DNA of 42,128 nt, from positions 1 through 42,128 of the forward strand of contig JAAZNL010000025.1 of assembly GCA_012798315.1 (NCBI GenBank), in the 5' to 3' direction. Made by a program: the position numbers and the translations under genes. This DNA comes from a candidate division WWE3 bacterium (GTDB lineage: Bacteria; Patescibacteriota; WWE3; UBA101185; UBA10185). The number at the start of each line of letters is the position of its first letter. Position 1 is the first letter of the stretch. Under the pieces are notes generated by a model. The model was not told where the DNA came from. It searched no databases and was given only the letters and a program-made list of their open reading frames with translations. Of this stretch, positions 7,677-15,285 are shown piece after piece.

Positions 7677-8381
7677 CTATTTAAAGTAAGGCGTAAAATC
7701 GTTGGGCAGAGTAGATTTGAGTAAAAGATTACCACCTGTTTTTGGGTGTCTAAGTTCTATAGATAACGCGTGAAGCATAAGTCGAGGAAAATATTCGCTC
7801 GAATCCGCAAATTCTCTACGTGTGCAATAAATCTCATCGCAGGCTATCGGGTGGTTTAATGCCGCGCAGTGAACTCTAATTTGGTGCGTTCTGCCTGTTT
7901 TGGGTCTCACCGTAACCGAGGTATAAATACGATCTGCCTTACTGAATTCTTCAACTTTTTCTATATGTGTCTGAGATGTCCTTCCATCGGGAGAAATTGC
8001 AAATTTAAAGGGAAATTTTGGATTTCTTTTTATAGCTGCGTCTATATCAATAATCGGATCGGGTATCTGACCCATTAGCACAGCTTTGTATTCTTTTTTT
8101 ACCTGACGATCCTTGAACTGTTGCAAAATATCTTTAAACGTTTCCGGATCTTTTGCCATTAGTATTACACCGGAAGTATCTTTATCTAGACGATGTAAAA
8201 TACCCGAACGTGAGGTAAAATCCGTAATTTCAGTCTCATCTTCCATTTCTATCTGTTCCTCTACAAAATCTTGTAAAGTTACTCCGGAATGGGTAATAGA
8301 CCTGTTTACGACTAATCCGCTTGGTTTATCTAAAGCTACTAAATAATCATCTTCAAATATTATTGACGGCTGTATGTTCAT
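7677..8381 (-). CDS. RluD/RluA-family pseudouridine synthase without S4 domain
   Basis: This enzyme isomerises specific uridines in rRNA or tRNA to pseudouridine. The family motif HRLDKDTSG contains the catalytic aspartate D66. KEYKAVLMG, GRTHQIRVHCAALNHPI and RLMLHALSIELRHPKTG follow in the usual order. The 234-residue protein starts directly at the catalytic domain (IIFEDDYLVALDKPSGLVV) and lacks the N-terminal S4 RNA-binding domain of RluD, as in RluA or RluC-like short members, so its exact target cannot be assigned. Its start overlaps the receiver-domain gene by 29 bases and no other methionine fits, so translation is coupled. Confidence 0.85.
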   Translation of the reverse strand: MNIQPSIIFEDDYLVALDKPSGLVVNRSITHSGVTLQDFVEEQIEMEDETEITDFTSRSGILHRLDKDTSGVILMAKDPETFKDILQQFKDRQVKKEYKAVLMGQIPDPIIDIDAAIKRNPKFPFKFAISPDGRTSQTHIEKVEEFSKADRIYTSVTVRPKTGRTHQIRVHCAALNHPIACDEIYCTRREFADSSEYFPRLMLHALSIELRHPKTGGNLLLKSTLPNDFTPYFK

Positions 8382-8751
8382 CTTTTGTTAAATATAAAGC
8401 AACTTTCTCTAATATTTCAGACGGAAGCACTTCCGCTTTTATAATATATTCCTTAATTCCGTAGGTCTTACATTCCGCAATAAAATCGGCTTCATTAACA
8501 TTTGAAATTATTAATACAGGTTTAGATGACAGTTTTGTGTTAGCTGACAACTCTTTTAGCAGGCTTAAACCGTCCAATTTTGGGAGCATCACATCTAAAA
8601 GCATAAGGTCCCATTCTCCTCTGTTAATCTCCTCCCTGGCTAACAGACCATCTTCCACCGGAGTTACTATGTAACCTTCTTCCTCTAGGATTTTCTTGTA
8701 AATTTCCATAATACTTCGATTGTCTTCTATTAGCAGAATCCTGTTGTTCAT
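8353..8751 (-). CDS. Stand-alone response regulator receiver domain
   Basis: A 132-residue CheY-like protein made of one receiver domain. The acidic pocket is E9/D10, the phospho-acceptor D53 in LLDVMLPKLDG, the switch Ser is S83 in LIISN and the conserved Lys is K105 in YIIKAE. All key residues are present, so it should be phosphorylatable. It has no output domain, only a short C-terminal tail, and no histidine kinase lies in the window. It overlaps the upstream mini-LspA gene by 4 bases (ATGA) and the downstream pseudouridine synthase gene, so it is made with membrane and translation genes. The partner kinase and the target are unknown. Confidence 0.9.
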   Translation of the reverse strand: MNNRILLIEDNRSIMEIYKKILEEEGYIVTPVEDGLLAREEINRGEWDLMLLDVMLPKLDGLSLLKELSANTKLSSKPVLIISNVNEADFIAECKTYGIKEYIIKAEVLPSEILEKVALYLTKDEHTAVNNI

Positions 8752-9071
8752 ATTTTTTCCTCTTTATGTTTTTTAAATACAATTAGATAAAACAATTGGG
8801 CGCTCGATGTGCAAATCATTAAATCAAAAACATTGTATTTGAATAAACCAAAAAAGTCCAAATAATCATTCACACAACCGTCCCCCCATCTGTCTAACGC
8901 GTTTAAAATCGACCCGACAAGAAATACCGCTGTAGCAACTTTTCCTGTGTTTTGTTGTTTCACCAGGATTAACAAGTAAACCGAAAATAAAATCGCTATT
9001 ATGCCACTTAAAATTGCAAACTGCCGAAATTCCAGAAATTGGTTAAAAAAATACGAACAATTTTGAACCAT
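8748..9071 (-). CDS. Mini signal-peptidase-II-like membrane protein
   Basis: LspA cleaves the signal peptide of lipid-modified prolipoproteins using two membrane aspartates. This 107-residue protein has three hydrophobic helices (about 18-38, 45-60, 80-99). It carries NALDR with D60 and YNVFD with D83, matching the N-x-x-D-R and F-N-x-A-D catalytic motifs at nearly normal spacing. Compared with LspA (about 160 residues) it lacks the first helix and the N-x-G-A-A-F region. This is real, since its ATG shares a base with the upstream TAA stop and an in-frame TAA lies two codons upstream. It could be a reduced protease or a lipoprotein-binding pseudoenzyme. Its upstream neighbour resembles Lgt, the preceding enzyme of the same pathway. 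Confidence 0.6.
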   Translation of the reverse strand: MVQNCSYFFNQFLEFRQFAILSGIIAILFSVYLLILVKQQNTGKVATAVFLVGSILNALDRWGDGCVNDYLDFFGLFKYNVFDLMICTSSAQLFYLIVFKKHKEEKI

Positions 9072-10081
9072 TATTTATCTAGCTTGGATGCACAATCTGC
9101 GCATTTTGTAGCTTCGGGATAAATTTTGAGTCTGGCTTTATCAATTGGATTTCCACACACTTCACAAACACCGTATTTACCCATTTTTATATATGCGAGT
9201 GCTTTTCGAATCTGAATTAGTACACCGGATATTACAGAACGATTAGCGTCAGTGAGTTCTCGCTTGGAGTCTTCAAGGATTGCTTCGTCCATATTTTCGG
9301 CGTTTTCTTCAGCACGCCCGGGTTGCATGTATGGATCTTCTTCCCTCAGTAATTTATCCTGTTTCTTCAATTCGTTCTCTTTGTTAATTAATTTATTCTT
9401 TAAATGTTTTAGTAAATCTGCAGGTAAACTTGTATTCATATTTCCCTTTTTTAATCTCAGATACAACAGTACAGAACTAATTGTAACCAACAATGAACCT
9501 ATGAGCAAATGTCCCTGCACGTCATAAAACGCAATAATGTAAAGCCCTAACAAACTATTAAGTAATACAAAAGTAACGCCGGAGGAGAATTTATAGCTTC
9601 GGTACGCTAAAACCAATTGATTTAAACCTACAACAATTAATACTACTAGAAAATAATTTACTCCACCGAATATCAAAAACTGACCCAGGCAGTAAAAAAC
9701 CGCCACAAATGACATTGCTATGGCAAATACGTCCGCAATCTTAAAATACGACCAACGGAGTCGTCTTGAGTAGATAATAACCGTTAAAATACTTATTATG
9801 TAAAAAGCCGATGCTACAAAAAGAATCGGATCTATCTTTAACAACAACGAGTTATAAGTATAAACAGATGCCCATAATAGGTAGCGTCTAAGAACTTCCG
9901 CACTTGCTAATCCTATAAAGACGGCGGTAAAAAAAACGTCGAATATTCGTTCAATTTCAAAGCCATCTTTTTTCCCTTCGTACCATACTACAAAAAAGAA
10001 GTATATAGCGGCGGCGGCCAAGAAAATTGTAATAGAAGGAATCTGCTGGCCTAACAAATTAATTGTCTGAGGTAGAAGCAT
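9071..10081 (-). CDS. Lgt-like membrane domain fused to a DksA/TraR zinc finger
   Basis: A 336-residue fusion. Residues 1-212 are hydrophobic with about seven helices. They follow the order of prolipoprotein diacylglyceryl transferase: WYEGKKDGFEIERIFDVFFT matches the loop after helix 1, and IIYSRRLRWSYFKIADVFA matches the loop and helix before the Lgt signature. The catalytic residues are gone: the H-G-G position is FVASA and G-R-x-G-N-F is YCLGQF (131-135). Residues 225-300 form a DksA-like coiled coil. C306/C309 and C327/C330 make a C-x2-C-x17-C-x2-C zinc finger ending the protein. It would hold a DksA-like RNA-polymerase-binding module at the membrane. It starts 2 bases after efp and overlaps the mini-LspA gene by one base. 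Confidence 0.7.
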   Translation of the reverse strand: MLLPQTINLLGQQIPSITIFLAAAAIYFFFVVWYEGKKDGFEIERIFDVFFTAVFIGLASAEVLRRYLLWASVYTYNSLLLKIDPILFVASAFYIISILTVIIYSRRLRWSYFKIADVFAIAMSFVAVFYCLGQFLIFGGVNYFLVVLIVVGLNQLVLAYRSYKFSSGVTFVLLNSLLGLYIIAFYDVQGHLLIGSLLVTISSVLLYLRLKKGNMNTSLPADLLKHLKNKLINKENELKKQDKLLREEDPYMQPGRAEENAENMDEAILEDSKRELTDANRSVISGVLIQIRKALAYIKMGKYGVCEVCGNPIDKARLKIYPEATKCADCASKLDK

Positions 10082-10083
10082 AA

Positions 10084-10635
10084 TTAAGCTGTTGAAACAT
10101 ACTCACCTGAGCGTGTATCTACTTTTATCTTATCACCAATTTTGGCAAAGGTAGGTACTTTGACAATCGCACCGTTTGCCAAAGTGGCATCTTTGAATAC
10201 GGTACTCACAGTGTTTCCCCTAAACCCGGGTTCGGTGTATGTAATTTCAAACACCATAGTAATTGGTAAGTCAACGGATACAGGTCGGTCCTCAAAATAC
10301 AAAACCTGGACGTTTATACCTTCGATTAAAAACCTTGCCGGCTCCCCTATTATATCTTCGGCAATATAAATTTGTTCATAGGTGTCGGGATCCATAAAAA
10401 CGTAGTCTTTTTCTTTGTACAAATATTGGGCATTTTTCCTCATTACGTCCGCGTCATCAACCTTTGCTGAAGCCAGGTAGCTTTTTTCCAAAACCTGACC
10501 GGTTAACAAGTTTCTGGCTTTAACCTTTACGTTTGCGCCACCCCTTGCAGACTTTATGTGTTCATACTTCATAACCAAGTATGGTGAATTATCTTCTTTA
10601 AATATTGTTCCTGTTTTTAGTTCATTAGCCAACAT
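10084..10635 (-). CDS. efp: Elongation factor P, with arginine at the modification site
   Basis: EF-P binds between the P and E sites and helps peptide-bond formation at proline runs. All three domains are present in 183 residues: the KOW-like domain I (MLANELKTGTIF), then the two OB domains ending DKIKVDTRSGEYVSTA. I chose the ATG at 10635, which matches the family N-terminus and has AAGGA 8 bases upstream, over a start 8 codons earlier. The tip loop reads HIKSARGGA, placing R31 where E. coli has the lysylated K34. Arginine at this point is known in EarP-rhamnosylated EF-Ps, but no EarP, EpmA or EpmB lies in the window. Next is the Lgt-like/DksA gene. Confidence 0.93.
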   Translation of the reverse strand: MLANELKTGTIFKEDNSPYLVMKYEHIKSARGGANVKVKARNLLTGQVLEKSYLASAKVDDADVMRKNAQYLYKEKDYVFMDPDTYEQIYIAEDIIGEPARFLIEGINVQVLYFEDRPVSVDLPITMVFEITYTEPGFRGNTVSTVFKDATLANGAIVKVPTFAKIGDKIKVDTRSGEYVSTA

Positions 10636-10686
10636 ATTCGTTTCCTTATATAAAAACAATGTAATACGGGCTGAGTAATAAAACTC

Positions 10687-10774
10687 TGGTGCCGCGGGTG
10701 AGAGTCGAACTCACATGGAGGTTGCCCTCCAAAGGTTTTTGAGACCTTCGCGTCTGCCATTCCGCCACCGCGGC
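10687..10774 (-). tRNA. tRNA-Leu (anticodon CAA), CCA encoded
   Basis: Class II tRNA of 88 nt including the encoded CCA. The acceptor stem is GCCGCGG/CCGCGGC and the anticodon stem AAGGT/ACCTT. The 7-nt loop CTCAAAA gives anticodon CAA, reading UUG. A long variable arm (TGGAGG/CCTCCA) and a T arm with the GTTCGA-type loop are present. It lies between dnaB and efp on the same strand. A TAAAAT box about 15 bases upstream of the 5' end may be its promoter, but its -35 is weak. Confidence 0.97.
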
Positions 10775-10852
10775 ACGCACACCCAGGGTATTTTAGCATG
10801 AATACGCCCAATGACGTAACCCCCAAAGCTTATAGCGCTGATAAGGAACTTT

Positions 10853-12184
10853 TTATTCGTGTTTTTCTACTTCGTAAAACTTTGTGTATTCACCTTTAAA
10901 GAATAAATCTATTTCTCCTGTAGGACCGTTTCGGTGTTTAGCTAAATTCAATTTAAGATTACTTCTGTCATCCTCATTTGGCCTGTATAAAAACATAACA
11001 AGGTCGGCATCCTGCTCAATAGAACCGGAATCGCGCAAGTCCGACAGCTGTGGTTTTTTATCACCACCCCGTTGTTCCACTGCCCTGGATAATTGTGAGA
11101 GTGCTAAGACAGGTACTTTTAGTTCTCGTGCAAGGTTTTTTAAACCTAAAGATATTTCGGATACTTCCTGTACTCTACTCTCAGCCTTGTTAGCTTTCAT
11201 AAGTTGCAAATAATCCACCACGATCAAATCAATTTTATGCTCTAACATGAGCCTTCGTGCTTTTGTACGCATTTCCAAAACGCCTAATCCCGGGGTATCG
11301 TCAATAAATATTGGGGCTTCTGCAAGTTCGCCTGCCGCTATACCATACCTTTCAAAGTCCTCGGGTTCCAGGTTTCCTGTTGATATACGCCAGTTGTCGA
11401 TTCCTGCCTGGGACGATATAAGCCTGTCTACTATCATTTCCCTACTCATTTCCAAGGAAAACACCGCTATACCATTTTTTTTAGTTGTTGCAGCATACTG
11501 TGCAATATTCATTGCTAACGAGGATTTTCCAACGGAAGGACGCGCCGCCAGAATTATTAGGTTTTCTCTCTGCAATCCGGATGTCATTCTGTCCAATATT
11601 TTCAAGCCTGTAGGCACCCCCCGGAGTTCTCCTTTATTTTTTGACAATTCATCCAGTCGTTCAAAGGTAATTTCCAAGGTCTCCTTAATGGATATAAAAT
11701 CCTGGTGAACACTATCCTGGGAGACCGAATACAACAACTGCTCCGATCTATCCAGCAGATCAGACAACTCTGACTCCTTAAAGACCAGCTCGTTTATTTC
11801 TGCCGCGACACTAATTAAGGATCTTTTTATGGATGCATCTTTAATAATTTTTGCGTACGTTTCGACGTTTGCAACGGTTGGTACAGAGTTTACTAAGTCT
11901 GTCAAATAGCTAACACCACCGGCATTTTCCAATTCATTAATGGCCTTAAGCTGTGATGGAACAGTTATTAGATCGGCCGGTTCACGCTTTTCGTAAAGAG
12001 TTAATACAGCGTCGAATATTATTCTGTGGGCCTCTTTGTAAAAATGTTTGGGACGTAAAAACTCAACAACTTTAACTATAGAATCTTTGTCTAGTAATAA
12101 AGCCCCCAGAACTGACTTTTCAGCTTCCAGGTCATGCGGGGGCACGTACATAGGATCATTTGAACGAACTTGTTTTGAACTCAT
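10853..12184 (-). CDS. dnaB: Replicative DNA helicase DnaB
   Basis: Hexameric 5'-3' helicase that unwinds DNA at the replication fork. The N-terminal domain begins PPHDLEAEKSVLGALLLD. The RecA-like C-terminal domain has Walker A ARPSVGKSSLA (near residue 215), FSLEMS, Walker B LIVVDYLQLM and the arginine-finger region QLSDLRDSGSIEQDADLV. The protein has 443 residues, normal size, with no intein. I chose the ATG at 12184, one base after the stop of the metallo-hydrolase gene, over a TTG inside that gene; the same stop-N-ATG junction recurs in this window. Downstream come tRNA-Leu and efp. Confidence 0.97.
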   Translation of the reverse strand: MSSKQVRSNDPMYVPPHDLEAEKSVLGALLLDKDSIVKVVEFLRPKHFYKEAHRIIFDAVLTLYEKREPADLITVPSQLKAINELENAGGVSYLTDLVNSVPTVANVETYAKIIKDASIKRSLISVAAEINELVFKESELSDLLDRSEQLLYSVSQDSVHQDFISIKETLEITFERLDELSKNKGELRGVPTGLKILDRMTSGLQRENLIILAARPSVGKSSLAMNIAQYAATTKKNGIAVFSLEMSREMIVDRLISSQAGIDNWRISTGNLEPEDFERYGIAAGELAEAPIFIDDTPGLGVLEMRTKARRLMLEHKIDLIVVDYLQLMKANKAESRVQEVSEISLGLKNLARELKVPVLALSQLSRAVEQRGGDKKPQLSDLRDSGSIEQDADLVMFLYRPNEDDRSNLKLNLAKHRNGPTGEIDLFFKGEYTKFYEVEKHE

Positions 12185-12185
12185 A

Positions 12186-12836
12186 TTAGTGACTTGGCTC
12201 AAGTACGAATATTTCTGTCTCTAAAGGTATGTCATTCTTACCTGATATTTTCAGCTTATCCAGTTTTTTTACATTATTTTCAACACCCATTTCATCCAAA
12301 AACTTGTCCAGACTATCTAAACCTTCCACTCCGGTAAGATCCGTAGTTTTGTAGTGCATTGGTATCACTATTCCGGGTTCTATGGAAGAAATTACTTTGG
12401 CGGCCAATTCGGCATCTATCGTAAATTTGCCCCCGACCGGAACCATCAAAATGTCTACCGTATCAATTTTTTCCAAAGTGGATTGTTCTAACTCATGACC
12501 TAAATCGCCCAAATGTAAAATTCTTACACCTTCGAGTTCGACTAAAAAAATAGTGTTAGGACCACTCTCAGCTCCGTCTTTTGCATCATGTTTAGTAGGA
12601 TATCCATTTATAAAAACACCCTTGGTTTCGTATTCACCGGGGGTGTCGATAAACAGCCTATAACCTGTTACACCTGATACATTATTATGATCAAAATGCT
12701 TGTGTGAAACTAACAAAATATCCGCATCCAATTTTGGAAGTTTATACCCTACTTTGGAATCGTAAGGATCAATAACGATCGTCGATTCTTTTCCTTTGAT
12801 TTTAAAGCATGAATGGCCTATGTATGTAATTTCCAT
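12186..12836 (-). CDS. Metallo-beta-lactamase-fold hydrolase (UlaG/UPF0173-like)
   Basis: A 216-residue soluble metal-dependent hydrolase. It opens with the short MEITYIGHSCFKIKG strand pair of the UlaG-like branch, then DPYD and the metal motif SHKHFDHNN. Further ligands are in LHLGDLGH and PMHYKT. Members act on lactones, phosphodiesters or other small substrates; the substrate here cannot be read from sequence. Its stop lies one base before the dnaB start, so the two are probably co-transcribed. It is divergent from the EamA gene, and both start codons have -10-like boxes 6 bases upstream, which suggests a pair of leaderless transcripts. Confidence 0.85.
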   Translation of the reverse strand: MEITYIGHSCFKIKGKESTIVIDPYDSKVGYKLPKLDADILLVSHKHFDHNNVSGVTGYRLFIDTPGEYETKGVFINGYPTKHDAKDGAESGPNTIFLVELEGVRILHLGDLGHELEQSTLEKIDTVDILMVPVGGKFTIDAELAAKVISSIEPGIVIPMHYKTTDLTGVEGLDSLDKFLDEMGVENNVKKLDKLKISGKNDIPLETEIFVLEPSH

Positions 12837-12842
12837 AAAAGT

Positions 12843-12848
12843 ATATTA
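12843..12848 (-). promoter_or_regulatory. Putative -10 box for leaderless metallo-hydrolase/dnaB
   Basis: TAATAT on the minus strand lies exactly 6 bases before the ATG, and there is no Shine-Dalgarno. Confidence 0.45.
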
Positions 12849-12884
12849 ACACATTTTTCCGTGTTCAAATTCAAATTTGTAAAG

Positions 12885-12890
12885 TAAAAT
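12885..12890 (+). promoter_or_regulatory. Putative -10 box for the leaderless EamA gene
   Basis: TAAAAT lies exactly 6 bases before the ATG at 12897. No Shine-Dalgarno is present and the -35 is weak. Confidence 0.45.
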
Positions 12891-12896
12891 AAGTTA

Positions 12897-13925
12897 ATGC
12901 GATTCTCGGAACTGCCCAAAAAAGTCGTTTTATCTTATATTGGTCTGGTGGTCTCGTACGTAATTTGGTCCGCCGCCACGCCAATAATTAAACTTACACT
13001 AGATTTTATCCCCCCCTACACCTTTTTATTTTTACGGTTTTTAATTGTGGGAATAATACTTTTACCTTACGTTATATACCTTTTACAGGTTAACAGGGTT
13101 GCCCGTCAAGACTACCTGAATATTGCCCTTCTGGGTGTGTTTTCTCAAAGTTCGCTAATTATCCTTTTTGTTGCACTTCAATACACAACTTCCTTGGATG
13201 CTACGATAATCGGAATTTTGGGACCACTGTTATCAATGGTGGCGGGTCATTATTTTTACAAGGACCGTATAAATGCGAAAGTAAAATTGGGTACTGTAAT
13301 TACTTTAATTGGGGCGTTAATTGTTACTATTGAACCTTTACTCATATCAGGTGATTCCGTTGAAACAGTAGATTCTGTTAAACGGTTTTACGGCAATATT
13401 TTAATACTTATTTATAACCTATCCTTTTTGCTTTATGTGATTTGGGCAAAAATTAGTTTGGGACAGACACCACGTATTCTCAAAAAAACATTGCACTTTA
13501 TCCACTTGAAACCTATGAGCAAGGAATACCCCGCAGGAGTAACCACGGCCTTATCATTTTATGTAGGTTTGTTGACAATGATACCTGCGGCAATCGTTGA
13601 AAACTTAACCACATCCCCCGTAGACGTAATGAGTATGGGAGTAAAACCTATCATCGGACTGCTATATATGGCGGTGTTCTCATCCATTATAGCCTACTTC
13701 GCTTTCGAAAGGTCTCTCGATAACGTTACCGTATCTGACACAGCACTTATGGGATATACGCAACCTTTGCTAACACTTCCATTCGCGTATTTACTATTAA
13801 AAGAGCTGCCAACCCCGGGAATGGTTTTCGGGTGTGGAGTAATATTTACCGGAATATTGATTGCTGAAATTGGCGCACACGCAAGGGCAAAACTGGCTGA
13901 GGCGGCATCCTTGTCAGACGCCTAA
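12897..13925 (+). CDS. EamA/DMT-family transporter
   Basis: A 342-residue membrane protein with about ten predicted helices in two EamA repeats (about 15-150 and 165-325). Typical features are [21 protein letters not shown] at the first helix, [13 protein letters not shown], and in the second half [19 protein letters not shown] and [19 protein letters not shown] hydrophilic insert of about 35 residues (185-215) separates the halves. DMT proteins export or import small metabolites; the substrate is unknown. The gene begins with a leaderless-type promoter and is followed by rpmE, which has its own promoter in the short gap. Confidence 0.88.
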   Translation: MRFSELPKKVVLSYIGLVVSYVIWSAATPIIKLTLDFIPPYTFLFLRFLIVGIILLPYVIYLLQVNRVARQDYLNIALLGVFSQSSLIILFVALQYTTSLDATIIGILGPLLSMVAGHYFYKDRINAKVKLGTVITLIGALIVTIEPLLISGDSVETVDSVKRFYGNILILIYNLSFLLYVIWAKISLGQTPRILKKTLHFIHLKPMSKEYPAGVTTALSFYVGLLTMIPAAIVENLTTSPVDVMSMGVKPIIGLLYMAVFSSIIAYFAFERSLDNVTVSDTALMGYTQPLLTLPFAYLLLKELPTPGMVFGCGVIFTGILIAEIGAHARAKLAEAASLSDA

Positions 13926-13933
13926 AATACTGA

Positions 13934-13939
13934 TATACT
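13934..13939 (+). promoter_or_regulatory. Extended -10 promoter of rpmE-prfA
   Basis: TATACT preceded by TGA (TGN extended -10) lies 11 bases before the rpmE ATG. This predicts a leader of about 4-5 nt. Confidence 0.5.
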
Positions 13940-13950
13940 CTCTAACGCGT

Positions 13951-14292
13951 ATGAAGAAAAATATACACCCAAAAGTATACAACGAGGCCACGGTTACCTG
14001 TGTTTGTGGTAACCAATTTACTACAATTTCGACCCAGCCGTCACTGGCAGTGGAAGTATGCAGTAACTGTCACCCATTATTTACAGGACAACAGAAGTTT
14101 GTAGATACAGAGGGAAGAATCGACAAATTCAATAAAAAAATCAAACAAATGGAAGGCAAAGTGCAGGAACACAAAGCGAAAGTTGAATCCAAAGCTAAAA
14201 AACAGCAATCAGCAACAAATCAAAAAGCTCCTTCTCTTAGGGAACTAATGAAGCAAGTAAAAGAAGAAACCCCTGAAAAAACACAAGAGTAG
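13951..14292 (+). CDS. rpmE: Ribosomal protein bL31 (zinc type) with a long tail
   Basis: The first 55 residues are a classic zinc-type bL31: [10 protein letters not shown], then cysteines C17, C19, C37 and C40 ([17 protein letters not shown]) and GRIDKF. bL31 bridges the ribosomal subunits near the 5S rRNA and uS13. The protein has 113 residues instead of about 70; the added 50 are Lys/Glu/Gln-rich and probably helical or disordered. The start at 13951 matches the family; a longer frame upstream overlaps the transporter gene. It precedes prfA by 9 bases, a common rpmE-prfA pairing. Confidence 0.93.
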   Translation: MKKNIHPKVYNEATVTCVCGNQFTTISTQPSLAVEVCSNCHPLFTGQQKFVDTEGRIDKFNKKIKQMEGKVQEHKAKVESKAKKQQSATNQKAPSLRELMKQVKEETPEKTQE

Positions 14293-14301
14293 AATATAAG
14301 T

Positions 14302-15285
14302 ATGCAAGAAACCCTTCAAAACCTACAGGCAGAAATAGAGGCTGTATCCGGTCAAATTACCCAATACTATAACTTGGCTGATCAGGAACCGAACGAAGAT
14401 ATGAAGAAGCTTATTCTTGAAGAAGCACAGGCACTGGTCCAGCAAAAAAAAGATCTGGAAAATACCTTGAACAGCCTTGTAAACGGCAATAACAATGATG
14501 ATTCAGATATTCCGGATACCGACCCGATAAATCCTAACATTGCGATTTTGGAAATCAGAGCCGGAGCCGGAGGTGATGAAGCAGGGCTTTTTGCAGCCGA
14601 TTTATACAATATGTATACCCGTTTTTTCGAACGAAAAGGTTGGAAACATGAAGAAATATCTTTTTCGGAAAACGAAGCCGGAGGCGCAAAACTTGTGAGC
14701 GCCGAGGTGAGAGGTCTTGGCGTATATCCCCTTTTAAAAAACGAGTCAGGTGTGCATAGAGTTCAACGCGTACCCGTAACAGAATCAGCCGGCCGAATAC
14801 ATACATCCACGGCTACTGTTGCGGTTTTACCTCAGCTTAAAAAAGTAGATATCGAAATAAAACCGGAAGAATTAAAATGGGAATTCTTTAGAGCCGGAGG
14901 ACACGGCGGACAGAACGTTAATAAGGTTTCCACGGCGGTACGCCTAATTCATCTTCCTACTAATATCATAATCGAATGCCAGGAGGAACGTTCCCAAGGT
15001 AAAAACAGGGAAAAGGCCTTAAATGTTCTGTATTCGAAAATTTATACATTGATGCAGGAGCAACAGGTAAAAAAGGTTTCTGATCTTAGAACATCACAAG
15101 TAGGAACGGCCGATAGAAGCGAAAAGATCAGAACTTATAATTTTCCGCAGGACCGCGTGACAGATCACAGAATCAACACAAGCTGGCACAGCATTAATAA
15201 TATTATGCTGGGTTTCATCGATAATATTCTGGAAGATTGTTCCAATATAGACCCGAAGGCTGTTGAAACCGAAAACGAAGATTAA
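14302..15285 (+). CDS. prfA: Peptide chain release factor 1
   Basis: RF1 reads UAA and UAG and triggers release of the peptide. The specificity motif P-x-T appears as [13 protein letters not shown] and the catalytic loop as [31 protein letters not shown] marks the start of the core. At 327 residues it is about 30 shorter than E. coli RF1, mainly in the N-terminal helical domain. prmC, which often follows and methylates the GGQ glutamine, is not next to it. Its TAA stop overlaps the stop of the convergent htrA gene in a shared TTAA. Confidence 0.96.
   Translation: MQETLQNLQAEIEAVSGQITQYYNLADQEPNEDMKKLILEEAQALVQQKKDLENTLNSLVNGNNNDDSDIPDTDPINPNIAILEIRAGAGGDEAGLFAADLYNMYTRFFERKGWKHEEISFSENEAGGAKLVSAEVRGLGVYPLLKNESGVHRVQRVPVTESAGRIHTSTATVAVLPQLKKVDIEIKPEELKWEFFRAGGHGGQNVNKVSTAVRLIHLPTNIIIECQEERSQGKNREKALNVLYSKIYTLMQEQQVKKVSDLRTSQVGTADRSEKIRTYNFPQDRVTDHRINTSWHSINNIMLGFIDNILEDCSNIDPKAVETENED

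Noticed and set aside
11247-11708. Plus-strand ORF of 153 codons opposite dnaB
   Set aside because: Shadow of dnaB with no upstream signals and no recognisable protein features.
10853-12184. Intein in dnaB
   Set aside because: The helicase motifs are continuous and the length is normal.
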